Shown here piece by piece: positions 34,101 to 46,769 of a stretch of DNA of 64,000 bases. The stretch's first letter is position 1. The number at the start of each line of letters is the position of its first letter. Position numbers and translations under genes: made by a program. The stretch is taken from contig CM082576.2 in the NCBI GenBank assembly GCA_040954595.2, forward strand, positions 2,542,001 through 2,606,000, in the 5' to 3' direction. The stretch is from Balanoglossus misakiensis (lineage: Eukaryota > Hemichordata). The notes below the pieces were generated by a model that was given only the letters and a program-made list of their open reading frames with translations, did not search any database and was not told where the DNA came from.

Positions 34101-34556
34101 TTTTTTCCAAGATTATTTTCAATACTATAATTATAATATTGAAAATAATCTTCTTAAATATTCTCACGATAAGTCAGTACAATTAAAGCAGAACAAGATT
34201 GATAACACATTCTTATATACAAAAATATGATTTTAAAAGATGTCAATTGACAACTTTGACCCCTTTATGTACCAATGGATCTACCGTGAATGACTGAGCA
34301 AACAGCATACATTATGTTAATATTAGTGTATTTGTGAAGAAGTGGTACTATTATACTACTTGAAGTGAAAATCTACGCTTATACTGTACAAACAAGCACT
34401 AATTATGTCGTCACCAACTTCATTTCTTGATAGTAAGAAATCTGGAAGACATACCAAACATAGGAAAAACCTTAATCCCAGATGTCCTTTTTTAGTCTAG
34501 TGGATCAACTTACCACTAGGAATCTTTTTGTAAGGTTTGGTTCTTTCATGGGCCAT
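20909..34556 (-). CDS. CCDC9: Coiled-coil domain-containing protein 9 (CCDC9/CCDC9B) homologue, 13 coding exons, 906 aa
   Basis: CCDC9 proteins are RNA-binding, exon-junction-complex-associated factors. Exons on the minus strand: 34556-34514, 31733-31657, 31050-30916, 29950-29762, 29527-29201, 28821-28732, 27810-27724, 27484-27404, 27228-27082, 25088-24919, 24191-24154, 23153-23082, 22173-20909. The sum is 2721 nt with phase kept throughout. Residues 41-85 hold the N-terminal coil (LNKKIEEMRKKNERLMKRH). Residues 86-257 are RGG/Ser/Pro-rich. EWEEKRRHNIQAMEEE starts near 317, LDDNRR and RRHPRNWGG lie near 355-375, and SMTGRERKEY followed by ERIDQERLQRHKRATGEW near 401-435 are the family signature. 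The last exon is acidic and holds SPGV-PTGHVHVNDWAAEM, resembling the family's C-terminal SDW motif. The start is the first ATG of the MAHERTKPYKKIP exon. An acceptor-like TTTTACAG about 40 bases upstream suggests a separate 5' UTR exon. The vertebrate paralogues CCDC9 and CCDC9B are both equally plausible names. Confidence 0.93.
20990..21163 (-). repeat. Two tandem 29-codon repeats in the CCDC9 acidic tail
   Basis: Units 21163-21077 and 21076-20990 encode TPSAEESSTKADETAPAEKK... and TPSAEESATNVEETPPVKEE..., each ending in a (I/V)DS-D-E-Q type block. They are head-to-tail with no gap. Related shorter units (ADTVADGQDKTEPAEKS and DVVADAQEKCEPE) lie further upstream in the same exon. Confidence 0.85.
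22766..22797. repeat. (CA)n followed by (GAAA)n
   Basis: Compound microsatellite in the last CCDC9 intron. Confidence 0.9.
23244..23255. repeat. Poly-G run
   Basis: Twelve consecutive G in a CCDC9 intron. Confidence 0.85.
31231..31263. repeat. Perfect 14-bp hairpin (AGGGTTTCGAGACC arms)
   Basis: AGGGTTTCGAGACC, a 5-base loop, then its exact complement, inside CCDC9 intron 2. It is followed 18 bp later by an ATT repeat. The combination looks like the end of a dispersed element. Confidence 0.85.
31281..31311. repeat. (ATT)n microsatellite
   Basis: About ten ATT units with one interruption, just after the hairpin. Confidence 0.9.
31570..31588. repeat. Poly-T/poly-G homopolymer pair
   Basis: Ten T followed directly by nine G in CCDC9 intron 2. 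Confidence 0.85.
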
Positions 34557-37500
34557 CAAGGAGGGAGACAGAGACAGGGAGACAAAATATCTTGCTGTAA
34601 AACGAAAGATGAAACTAAAAATAAAAGAAAAACATAAATCATATCAATAATAACACCGTTATGAAATTATACCATAAAACTGAAATTACCTACAAACTAA
34701 ACTATAACTTAGAAAGAGTCAGTGAGATCAATTAGGACACTTCAACATTGCTGATGTAAATGACAACTGTTGACATACTTCTTGAAAACTGAAGTGGTGG
34801 ACAGCTGGAAGGGGTCAAAGCCTCAATCCACAACCTTTCAAATTATACCTATGTTTATTTCTGCTGTTCTGTTTAGTGAAACATTCTGAGTTGTCCTCGA
34901 GTTTACCTTGCTTTCAGCAGTTTTTTTATACATCCTTCTTAGTACTGTGGTAGAAAAACACAACTGGCAGCCATGAATGGGTTATGTACATGTATCTTAG
35001 GAAGGAGACTGATGACTGACAACAAGCCAGTATGTTTCAATTTACAGACCAAAATACAAACAACTAATGGCATTCAATGGAAATAATTACAACACATTAA
35101 TACATAGTTATTGCTCCTTTCTTGGCTACTGTTCACATAATAAGTTGAACACATTTGTGACTTAATGGTTTAAGATTTTCAAAGCGGGCATCAGATTTCA
35201 AAATTGCAATTCCAACCCACAAGCCCAATAGACAACAAGGTCACAAGACCATTCATACAGACGATGCTATGAAAAGTATTAGACACAACAGTTATGCCGC
35301 CCAAAGTCATCCCACCAATCATACATTGATATTATTCATAAATTAAGAATTAAAAAATGCATACATTTGATTTTCATGAGAGTGATCAGAGTTATGCAAT
35401 CAGACTGTCTGAGTATTACCAGCTGTTACAACTAAGTTATAATTTAAATAATTTTGTTTCCCTTCTAAATTTGACATTTGTGAAATGCCTGAAAAGACAT
35501 TGACATGATTGGGATTCAAGTGCTTTGAGATGCCAAATGATGTCATCATGAATGATCTAACTAAAGGTGTTGACATACATGTATACCCGGTACAACTTCC
35601 TGCTTTGTATAATAAACCCATTCATCAAAAGGGCATATCCTGAACAACCATGAGGCCAAATTTGCTGAAGTTTTTGAAAAAAGTATTCGTGATGAAAACA
35701 TGAAATGGTAATAATGACTGCAAAATAATTTATCACTGATTAATCCGTGACGCACTTCAAAATAAATTAAATGTCCGCCATTTTTACTGGTGAGGGACAG
35801 TTCTTAGAAACGGATCTGTCTCAACTTGTTTACAAATTATGATGCAACACAAGTTGGTAGCTGTGCTCTTGTTTAAAAAAACTCCGTAGCAACCAAAAAC
35901 TTGGAAAAACTGTACAATAATACAACTTTCATTTCTTCATCAAAAGTGCATCTAATACAAATCCAGTTTACTTCCAAAGAATGTTCAACAGCTCTCTGAA
36001 AAAGACATTCTTGTCTTGCCTAAAGTGTGACTGACCCCAGGACTGACCTTGGTGAATTGGCATACCTATGGTATGTGCGCATGCAATATAACTGCTGCAC
36101 ATCAAAATGCTTTATAGGCTTCATATTAACTCTTGGGTCAAAAGGGGGAATGGCTCCCATTTCAGTTCAGTGCAGTCCGTTCTATTCTGGGCCCAATGCA
36201 GTTGACTCACATATGCTGACATACTTTCAGCTACCGAATTTGCATCCGTTGGGTACATTAACCTATAAACTCAAGTCAAAACTCATACAGACATTTTATA
36301 AGATCCTCCTCAAACTGAAATGAATGGACTTCAACCAAAAACATCATATGCTGTTCATTTTAAAACTAACCCTTCACAACCAGCTTTTTGGATCTTACAA
36401 GCCAGACAAAGAATGTGAATGAGATGAATGCATCCTTAGTCATCTCATATTTTTACACTGAGAATTTCCAGGATTGATTACGGGTACATGCAATTTCACA
36501 ATGGCAAAATGATATGTAATGCACACATATCATTTCACTGTTCTCTTATAATTAACAGCCATTTATTCTTTTATTTCAATGTGGTAGTGTATGCTTGTAC
36601 ATATATTTATATATCATCTAACTCCAAATTTGTTAATTCCCAAAATAAAGCACAAAGCACATCTTGATTTTAATCAGGAAAATCTGCTCATTTTCTAATG
36701 TTAAAAATTATAACATTGTTGAGAAGTCACAGTTGTCATTCTTTCATACAAGATTTTTATCCAACCGGTAGTTGCCAGACGGCAGGCAGATCACTGATCA
36801 TACAAAAAATTGTTTGTACTGAGGCTACTGCGCTGCATGCACGCACCTGTCACCTTGATACGCATCACTAACTATAGTACATGTATTAAATTTGCGCGAT
36901 GCTGCAAAATGTGCCATTCGGAAAAACGACAAGCCTGACAGGAAGAAATTATGTTCTTCTCCCTGTCTATAGTTAGAGCGCATACCAAACATGTCATCAT
37001 GCATGCACCGACGTTACGATATGCAGCCGCTTCTCAGTGTCATTTCAGACTCGGAGAAGTACTACATTACACACGACGGACAGCGACCTCCTGCGCTCAT
37101 CTTCCATCACTTTTTCAAGAAAAAATGAATCAAACCACGAATTTAAACATTTGCATCATTCCATTAAGTCGCTTATATCACAATTCGACAAAATGCGTAA
37201 ATGATACATTTGTTTCCGTACACCTACCTGTAAATATCGAAGAGCAAAGTGTGTACTTGTTCCTTCACACCATGTTGGAAGAAAGTTGGCAAAGTTATCC
37301 ACTCCAAATATCCGGTAGCAAAGAACTCTGGGAAGCTGGCCCCTTAAAAATGCCAAAATTATCACAGTGTTTCCGGGTCGATGGTCGATCGCAGGAAAAA
37401 GATATCACTTCCCTACCGACCCGGTTTTTGCACATGAAGGTAAGCTGTTCCACTTCGTAATTTTCATCATTCACACTACATTTAGTGCCTTCAATCTATA

Positions 37501-40500
37501 TATTCTAAACCTATGACAAGAATTAATAAAACTCGAATTAGCAGCATTTGAGAGAAACAATGTCTTGACATAAAGTGACGTTTTGAATTTGTGTAATGTT
37601 GCGCGTGATGATGATGTCAACACTGCACAGGAAACCCTGGACTAGTGAGAACAGAGCGATGCGGCTGTAAATAATTAATCGAAAATTTAACACGATATTT
37701 GAAAATTACCGTTGAGAAGTTCTTAGACATTCGTTAATTTGATCAAATGCTCTTCCGATATTGTCAAAGGTGAGCTATTAAACCCTGTGAGAAAAAAAAT
37801 CGTATACTGATGTGCGCCGCACACAGCTGCCATTTTAGAACGGAAGCTGCCAACCCTATCCCATAAAGGGTTAAGGCTGTATCGGGAAAATATTTTACTG
37901 GTACTGGTATATGTAACAACAACAGCAATAATAATATGTGTAATAATAAACACTGATTCATCATTTATTATCATACGATTCTCCAGTATGATTCACACCA
38001 ATAAAGTGCCCTCACACAAGTGGAAAATAAAGATGTATACTGGATTGATTTTGTCAGTTTGTTTCCAGATTTACCTTGTTGTAAACATAATACATGTAAT
38101 GCTAGTTGTAATCTGTACTGTATCTGTCAAATACTATTTTCACAACAACAGTATTATAACTGAATCAACAGGGAAACTCTAGTAGAATGATTGGGGAACC
38201 TTGGTAACATTTACCTGGGTACCAAAACCACTACACTGATTTTCAATACTACTCAAGGTATAAAGTGTGACTACCATTCTTGTGCATTTGACAGGTTTCA
38301 CAGTTTGCTTGTAACTAATTTGCGGTCACATGATCTCTTTTGATACTCATTCAGTTATATGCAGATCACATTGTGTGACAATTATTTCAGTTCTTTTGTA
38401 CCATCATCCATTCCAGTGAAAGCCATTCCTTTCTCATCTGTGTACCCTGGAAACCAACAGGCGTTGAGGGCAGTGTCTTATTGTGGAGGCATCTGTGTTA
38501 GAAAGGTCACAGCAGTTTGCGTGGCGGTGACTGTGTCATCATAAATTGTTACTGTGGATTCATCATTTCATGTCATTTATTGTCTGTTGAACATGCTGTA
38601 TGTAAGGCTATTTTGAGTTTGTTATTCCACAATAAAGAATTGATTTCGTATTAAAATGGATGTTTAATTTTGAGAACAGAGTTGGACTTTGTATCTTGAG
38701 TCAGTAGGCAGTGTGTCCCAGTTTTGTATCACCCACCATTAGCCTTGTTATTCATTGACAACTTTATCTCTTGCTACCATCAATGAGCAACAGGATGATA
38801 CACATCACACTCGCACACAGGGTGACCTCCCAGGGTTGATTCCTCCAGAAATACATTTCTCTCAATAAAAAATCAGAGGTGAAAGTTTACCTGTTGAATT
38901 ATAAACGATATACGGACAGTGTGCATTAAATTCATAGATTCAGTTTTCTATTTTGCAACTGCAAATTTTGCATGTACCGGTAGACCTTGCCCTGAGGCCC
39001 CTCCTTGACTGTTCAGTAGTTGATCTGTGTGGACCCACCTCTGCCATTCCTAATGTTATTATTTACAGATGTGTATCATCCCATGTCTGCTGCCCAGTCA
39101 CAAGACAGGACAGCGGCAGAGTTCAGGATTATTCCATTAACGAATACAGGTTGTCCAGGTACTGGTAATATTTAGGAGATAGATACATGTAAGTACTACA
39201 ACTCACAGATTTCAGACTTTTATTAGGGAAAAATAAATGGCCAACCTTTGAGTCGTGTACTGGTTGATATTAATGCATTGGACAAATGGGGAGTGTCCGA
39301 GTGATTAAGAGATTCTGTGTAAATAATCAGATATACCGGTAGTGCCGGTATTGACACATTCTTTTTCAGCTAACCCGGTTCATAACTGGGTTTAATTAGT
39401 GGATTGTTTGAAGCATTGCTGAACTGTGTTAAAGCTGATTCTGTTTTTTTGCAAAAGTGCTGTGCTGCAGTTTCATAAGAACTGGATTTGGCCCGTCCTC
39501 ATTTCGGAGGGCTTCGTCCTGCGATGATCTCCTGATGCGCAGAGAGATAAGGGACAAGATAAGGGGATGGGCCACCTTTCCACCTGTGTTATTAAGTTAT
39601 CTGTGACCGGCATGAGGTGATCCGCTAATGGACTTTGGGCGGAGTGTTCTGTGTCTGTGCAGGGCATAAACCTCTAGTTTCGAGTCCTGCATCACTGGAT
39701 GCAACAGAGGGGAAAGGGAACACCCGATCACTTTCAGTCCAGTGCGTAACTGAGTCATCAAAGCTAACAGATCTCGGTTGGTATCGGCTTTGGTAGGTGT
39801 GTTGTTGTTGTTTGCTTTTCTGTGCTGATATGACAGAGAGGCCAGGGAGACAATTTCTGGTATTGGCAGAAGTGGGTCAGTTTGGACTCTTTTTTTTGCC
39901 CCCGGTTCAAGATACTCTACAGCAAAATTGCGAAAATGGTGAATAGACTGTCAAAGGGACTGTTCACAAAAGATAAACGTTGGCTTATATAGGTCATGGT
40001 CTAACACCATTAACTACATATGGACACTTCGTTGGATCCGGGGCCATTGAGAGAGTGTAGGATCACTTTGGCAAATGTGTCTTTTTGGCCATTACTGTAT
40101 CCTGGCCGTGTGGAATTTCTGATCGAGGATGTCCTGTAAGTGTATTTGACAGTCAAAAATTTCTGGTTTGTTGTATGATAATGGGTATAAGATTTGTGTG
40201 CATTGTAAGGACTGGCAACATGTCACTGTACATGTTTATTTGACAAGGACTCAAATAAGTTTCTCTCATGATTTTTTATATTTCATTAAGTATTGATTGG
40301 TACATTCTTCCTCCATACACTACACAATATACATGTACCATGACATTTTTAACACAATAATGGCAGCACATTACGCTACTGGTGCGTAGTTCCAATATAG
40401 ATTTACCTTTGACCTGCCATTGATTGCCTTTGAAATTCAGCGTTTCATAGGATAATATTACCTGGTATAATGATACCTTGTATCAGATTTAGGTTCACTT

Positions 40501-40691
40501 TTCACATAACCAGAATATCTGTACAAATCCAGGTCATGGTTGTTTTTTTCAATATACACAATGAAGTTTTAATTCTTTCTCTCTAGGGACAAACATTAAA
40601 AAAAATGCTGGCAGTGCATGAGTTCAAGTTTTATATATCTAAACACCAATTATATTCATTGTGACTCTTTTCCAAACTCCCCAACAGAACC
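34557..40691. other. Divergent region between CCDC9 and the nuclear receptor; UTR exons and promoters expected
   Basis: No confirmed coding segment. Both flanking genes have their start codon just behind an apparent acceptor, so each should have a non-coding leader exon here. The stretch 36.8-37.5 kb is less AT-rich with more CpG and could be a promoter; it contains a plus-strand open frame at 36951-37460. A good donor (CCT|GTAAGT at 40136) could end a receptor leader exon. The remainder is AT-rich with nothing recognised. Confidence 0.4.
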
Positions 40692-43028
40692 ATGGCATCG
40701 CTGCAGTCAAGTAACAAAGGACTTTGTTTAATTTGTGGTGACTATGCCAATGGCGTCCACTACAATGTCCTCTCCTGTGAGGGCTGCAAGTCCTTCTTCT
40801 TGCGGAGCATCAAAAGTAAAGCCACCTTCACCTGTTCCGAAAATAAGAAATGCGAGATGGATCTCTACACCAGGAGGCACTGTCCGGCCTGCCGGATGAA
40901 GAAATGTATGGAACTGGGAATGAATGCCGAAAGTAAGTCATGGATGATGTGGAGTCATCGTCATGCAAGAATTGCTTCATAAAATTTTTATATCCATCAC
41001 TGTTTTGTAGATTTCCATTTGTCCTTGAATTCATCAAGAGACAGAGTATTTCTTGCCCTAAACATGATCAGCACCACAGACAACAACTTTCATAATTATA
41101 CACCGGTATTTCTTCCCATGTACAGAGGTGTGGGATGACATGAGGTTAAAGAAACGAAAGCCTCTTGTCAGGACAAAGAAGAAAAAAATGTCCCATGTCA
41201 TCGAACCAGTGACACCGCCATCAGAGTCATCTTCGTGCTCCGAGAGCGTCGTCGCTGACACCCAGGCCGATCCCGAGCTGAAACCAGATCAGCAGTCATT
41301 GTCACAGCTACTAGAAACAAGCTTTATTCAGTCCAAACAAGTTTATAAAGAATTAGCAGTAAGTATTGAATGTCTTTTAATAGTCGCCACAAAATAGAAT
41401 TTAATGCTTTCACCTCCATTTCCAGCATTGCTGTAGAAAACTGTGGATTTAGAGCAAACCATGTTGGTGAAACGGTTAAACTTTTTGTTGTTCAACTGTA
41501 AACTGCATAACATATAATGGCATTTGTTTCATTGATTTCAGCCCCAACTAAGCCCTACCCTGCAACAGACGCTGGAAAAATTTACCATCGGCGGAATGTC
41601 GCCAAGGAGGATGGCCGACACTGTTGCGCAGACATTGATGGGTGGCGCAAGAGACCGTGTAAAGCCCAGACTGAAACGATCAGCATCGACTGGTAGCAAA
41701 CAAGGAAAGCCGAAACGGTCAAAACGCCAACAGGAAGTCAAAGAGGACGAGGACAGTGATGACATAGTGGACAATATGGACTCGTTCGCGCTGTCGTTCT
41801 TGTTCGGAAAGAGCTCGCAGCCAAAACTTGAAATCTGCAAGGACTTGGTGACGCACGCCATGGACCTATTTGCGGTGACTGTGAAACAAATCATATTCTT
41901 TGCCAAGAGCATCCCGGGGTTCTCGCAGCTGACGTGCGATGACCAGGCCGCGCTGATTCGGGCGGCCATCATGGAAACAATTATCATCCGCTGCACGGAG
42001 CGATTCGACACCAGCAAAAATTTGTTGGTCAGTGACATCAATGAGGGCGAGTACGGATTAAATTTGATTTTCCAGCTGGGCTACAAGACTTTTACGGAAC
42101 CCTTTTTCAAGTTTATGCGGGAAATGAAATACATGAATCTACGGATGGAGGAGTATGCATTGCTACAAGCCGCCATAATCCTCCAGTCTGGTGAGTAATA
42201 ATAATTCTAGCACTCTGTTCTTTTAACATTTCATGCCATCATTTTAATACACATGTTGAACTGTCAACTGTCTGACAGGCAATATTTAAACATTATTTAT
42301 GGGGGATTATTACTATAGACGTAGACATAAAAGGTCACTGATTGACTGGCCTGCCCTGGGGTTGACCCCTTCTTATTGACAAAATGACAGCCTCTACAAC
42401 GCTGATTCTGCTGTTTTTCTAAAGATGTTGTTTATTAAAATCAAAATTCTGTTTCTCAATTCCAGCTTCTGACTTTATTTGTGTGAAATTATTTTGCCTT
42501 TCTGCCCTCTGCTGCATGAATCAATAAATCATACACTGCTAGCTCAATCTGATATGAATATGATTATGATAGACTTGAATTGAGTATTGATATTCTGTAC
42601 ATACTGCTGTAATCTATGGATTTCTATGGCGCGGTGCATTTCTTTTTTCTTATTTTATTTTAGTAGCCCTGTAAGATTATCTGTACAGGTACTGTTTTCA
42701 GACCAATTATAATTGCACTAATGACTATCACACAATGTTGATAAAAATTTACCCCATATAATGATGACTCTGCACTCTCAAACCTCCCACAGACCGACCG
42801 GATCTGAAGAATGCCGAGCTGGTGGAGAAACTGCAGTTCCCGCTCATACTGACACTACAGGCGTGCACTAAGCGGAACCATCCGGAAGACCCAGGCCTCT
42901 TTGCCAAACTCATGTTGAAAATGGTGACGTTACGGGACATAGACCACGTCCACTCCAAGGATCTCATGGACATGAAACTACAAGAGCAAGAGTTCACTCC
43001 GTTGGTGCAAGAACTCTTCGGTCTCTGA
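40692..43028 (+). CDS. NR1-class nuclear receptor (NR1H/NR1I-like), 452 aa, four coding exons
   Basis: Ligand-type transcription factor. Exons 40692-40932, 41126-41358, 41542-42190 and 42793-43028 (1359 nt, phases 1, 0, 1). The DNA-binding domain has zinc cysteines at 12, 15, 29, 32 and 48, 54, 64, 67; the second finger (C-EMDLYTRRHCPAC) resembles the EcR/FXR/LXR and VDR/PXR groups. The P-box reads CEGCKS and the next residues FFLRS, where FFRRS is usual in this class. Residues 81-236 form a long hinge with a basic KKRKPLVRTKKKK block and a Ser/Lys-rich stretch. The ligand-binding domain (about 237-452) has FAKSIPGFSQLTCDDQAAL as signature, DRPDLKNAELVEKLQ after the third junction, and ends in an AF-2 helix PLVQELFGL close to PXR/VDR. 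The ATG has ACC before it and follows a CCAACAG acceptor, so the 5' UTR is split. Assignment to NR1H or NR1I is open. Confidence 0.92.
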
Positions 43029-44265
43029 GGCATTGCCCTGTCACGCCATCAACAGTGGAATTAAGCAGTACACAAGGAGGTCTAAAATATTCAGATAAAA
43101 TGCTATATCAGCATGCAACCGGTATCAGATGACATTTCAAATGGCCATTTGGTGTACGATGTAATACCACCATCAAACGAAATAATAATTGAAATATATT
43201 ATATATGATAATGTATATATATAAAAACTGTATCCTGGCTATGAGCTGGAACTATTTTTTTTCTTTTTCATTTTTGGACAAAGCTGCTTCCTATCCAACT
43301 TGCGTGCATTATGATAGAGCTTTTGGATCACTTCACCTTCACATTTGTAAAAAAGAGAGAGAGGAGTTTTTTGCACTTTGTGCATGTACTCCTACACCTA
43401 GTACTAAAATAAGAGTCAATCTCCTGTGCCCAGAAGGGAGTTCCATTGATTTGAAATAACACTGTGACTCAGATGTAATATGACTGATGTCTTGCAAAGA
43501 TTTCTCACAGTTGTAAATTATTTAGTTGTTTTTGACAATAGGTGTTATTAAGCAATAGTTTTGCAACACCTCTGTACATGTTATGATAGGAATGAAGGCC
43601 CATATTTATTGCTTGATTACTTGTGGATGTGTTTGCCATATGGAGTCAGTGGTCAGACAAATCTCCATCTATCGGAGTACACCCAATGAAATATTACTAA
43701 TTTACAGATTTTTTTTATCCCAGAGAGAATCTCTGCCTGTCTTCTCCTCATAGTCTGTCTTCTCCAGATGTAATATATTGATTTTTATAAATAATTCTGA
43801 AAGCTATATGAGAATGTTCTGTGCCTGCATTTAATAGTACATAGCATTGTAATACGTTGCATAGATTATATTATTGTTATTTTATGTTTTGTGAATATTT
43901 TGGGAAGGGGTGATTGTTTCTCTACTCTGGTGTTTTCTGTCGACCTTAGGAATTATTTTGAATGACATACACCACTGTGCATTTAGGGGCAATGCAGAGT
44001 GATCGTGGAAATTTATTAATAGCAATGCAAGCTGCTACTTTTTTTCACAAATGAAAACAGAATACCAATACATGTATTCACTTTATCTAAAAAACATGAC
44101 ATTTTGTTTTTATTCTACACGTTTTTTTTCTCACAGTTTTATTTAGTCCCTCTGCCTGTAACATTTTTCATCTTATAAAATGTTAATAAGGGACTTTGAA
44201 GTTTTGTCGAAGACTACCACACGCTACGGCAAGAAATTAAATAAAAGTAAATCTAAAACACTTCC
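43029..44265 (+). other. Probable 3' UTR of the nuclear receptor
   Basis: Follows the TGA directly, AT-rich, no coding resemblance. The candidate poly(A) signal at 44240 gives a UTR of about 1.2 kb. Its end is inferred. Confidence 0.45.
44240..44245 (+). terminator. Candidate receptor polyadenylation signal
   Basis: AATAAA about 1.2 kb after the receptor stop codon. Confidence 0.35.
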
Positions 44266-46769
44266 TGTATCAGCCTACAATGTGTGTGGATCATTTTAAT
44301 TTGAAAATCAGTAGGCAAGAGCTGGAATTTGTTCAGTGATGAAAATATAACCACTTGCATGAACCAATACAGAAAATACTAATATTCCAAAACATGTTTA
44401 TACGTAGACACATTTTTTGTGCGCATCTCCAATTAATCATTGACCATACACATGTACCTTCTGAGCATAGAACATTACAGTAGTCATCAATGTATCTAAA
44501 AGAAACCGAACTTCAAAAGACTCAAAAGTCATACAAGTAATTTTAATCTGTGCAATGGATGGAAATTGTTTTGAATTATTTTAGATGTTTGTTCATTGGA
44601 TGTCTGCTTGATAAAACGTATACATTTTCCCTATATTAATACATGGTATTGTTTTAGGGTTGTATTTAATCAGACAGGCCTTTTTGTTTTTAAGTTTCAC
44701 AGTTTTAGAGGTCTATCTTTCTAGCATTAGATAACAGACTTATATTCATGTGAAAATGCCTTTTTCTTTCTGGTGGTTTGGGAACGTCCAGGGGGTGACC
44801 GCCCTATTACCTCCTTGTGTGATGTAGTTTGCACTCTCACCAGTGAGTTGATGATGAGATTTTGTAAATAAATGACTCATGTTGGGTCTGATCGTGAAAA
44901 ATCTATAACCCAGCTGGTGTTGTTTTTTGTTTTGTTAGTGCGAGTGTTTCAGCTCTGTCACCAAGACTGTGGCCCCGACTGTGGCTCGACGCGCGCACGC
45001 GCAGCTTTTAGGGTCTGAAGTGCGCCCTCAAACGACAGACTTTCGAAAAAAAATCAGTCTGTACGACGTTTTCACGAACAGGCTTTGCCCCTGTGGACAG
45101 TATGAAACAAGTACATGTTATTTAAACTAATGACATTTTGGTGATGGCCCAACTAAATTCAGTTTCAAAAGAAAAGCATCTTGTATGTCCTCATGTTTTG
45201 CTGTATGTTGTAAACCAATCAGGAAAGAGGACTGAAAAGTGTTGACTGGTTGCGGTTTAATGTTTTCATACTTCTTTTTATTGACATTCCATGCCACAAA
45301 GGTCCTGCTTCAGCACGTTTTCAAACGCCAAGACACTCCCTGGACAAACACAAAGTACAGATAAATCATGTTTTTAATTCACTTCATGACTTCTTTTATT
45401 TGTAAACTCTGTAATACTGCAAATTGCAGATATAACTTACATCATTGAAGTGATACTGTACACAATGCACTTTTTCTCGAGGCAAAAAAAAGAAGTATTC
45501 CTTTTAAAAAGTTTTAAGTTTTTCATATAGTTGTTTGAGCATAGGTAATGCTGGTGTTGAAGACAGATGCAAACCAGTGAAAATACTGGATAGTCAATTG
45601 TAGAGTGATGGAGTCACTGTACTGACAGGGTCATCTTCGTATAAGTTAGCAAAGATCTTCTGATAAAAAAATAGTACAACTTTTATAAAACACAGAGACA
45701 TCACAGATCGCACCCGACAATCTTGAATTGAAGGGTAATGCCCAGCTACCATTTTTTTTTGCAATGTCATCGGACTAGGATTCAGAGTTGGTACTTTGCT
45801 CATTCCTGCATGCCAAGATTTTTCTAGGGAAAATTAAAGATTCCCCACTGCCTGGCAATCTCCTAATTACTGATTTTATCACTACATCTACTTTGATTGT
45901 TTTAGAAATCTGTCTAAAACACAAAAAATTTCATGTATTTTGAAATCATTTTGACCCACACAGAGTAATAATCCACTCTGAATTTGTGTCAGAATCCGAC
46001 TTGAGGAACGTCAAAATGACTGCATACATTTCAGAAACAATTGTTGAAAATCCAGCAATCTTGAAACCCACTTTACAGCCAGTGAAAGAAAAGCATCTAC
46101 TTTCCACTGACTTCTGAATGTGACAAAAAAAGCGACACACAAAAATCTTGAATTTCTTCCTTCTGATCATCTATTATTTGAGAAGTCCTGTGTTGTACGT
46201 GTACACCCAGAGTAATGTAGCCTAGCACTGACCAAGTGTTGTGCGTGCTGCATTATCTCTGCAAAACACTTCACACCTTCAAACAAGCCCAGCAGCTGCT
46301 TTCGCACATTACGAGTCGAACAATAACAGAACTGACATACATATCTGTAAGTTTTTCTTTATATGTTTTATATACATATAGTAAGAAACAGCATGATATA
46401 GGGAACCACTCATATCTGTGAAGTACATTTACATCCTGATTGATGAGGTTAGCCAATTTTCGTTTAAAATTCTGAACAGAAAGAAAATGAGATGAGACTA
46501 CGTTTTCTTGTCCGTGTCCAATGTCCTTGTGTTTTGCAGTCACCTGGTAGTACTGTCAAAAAATGTCGACTTCAAGTTCAACGTTGCAAGGTCCATAAAA
46601 ATCATTAATGTCCATCTTGATTACACATGATCATGAGTTCTCTCACTTTCAAGAAATAGAATCATCATTCATTAAAATTCGTATTGCACAATCTGGAAAT
46701 ATTTGGCAGCAAGAAAAGATTCCATGTTCATCCTGTGTCATTGTCGTTGCTTCCCGGTTCTGTTTGTTT
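44266..46769. other. Convergent intergenic region; TANGO1 3' UTR from 46769 downward
   Basis: Lies between the 3' ends of the plus-strand receptor and the minus-strand TANGO1. No coding segment recognised. A GC-rich patch near 44.97-45.03 kb (CGACGCGCGCACGCGC) stands out from the AT-rich surroundings. Confidence 0.5.
45394..45399 (-). terminator. Candidate TANGO1 polyadenylation signal
   Basis: AATAAA on the minus strand about 1.4 kb after the TANGO1 stop. A second one lies at 45277-45282. Either could serve. Confidence 0.3.

Noticed and set aside
41538-42041. 167-codon minus-strand frame
   Set aside because: Exactly antisense to the nuclear receptor ligand-binding exon.
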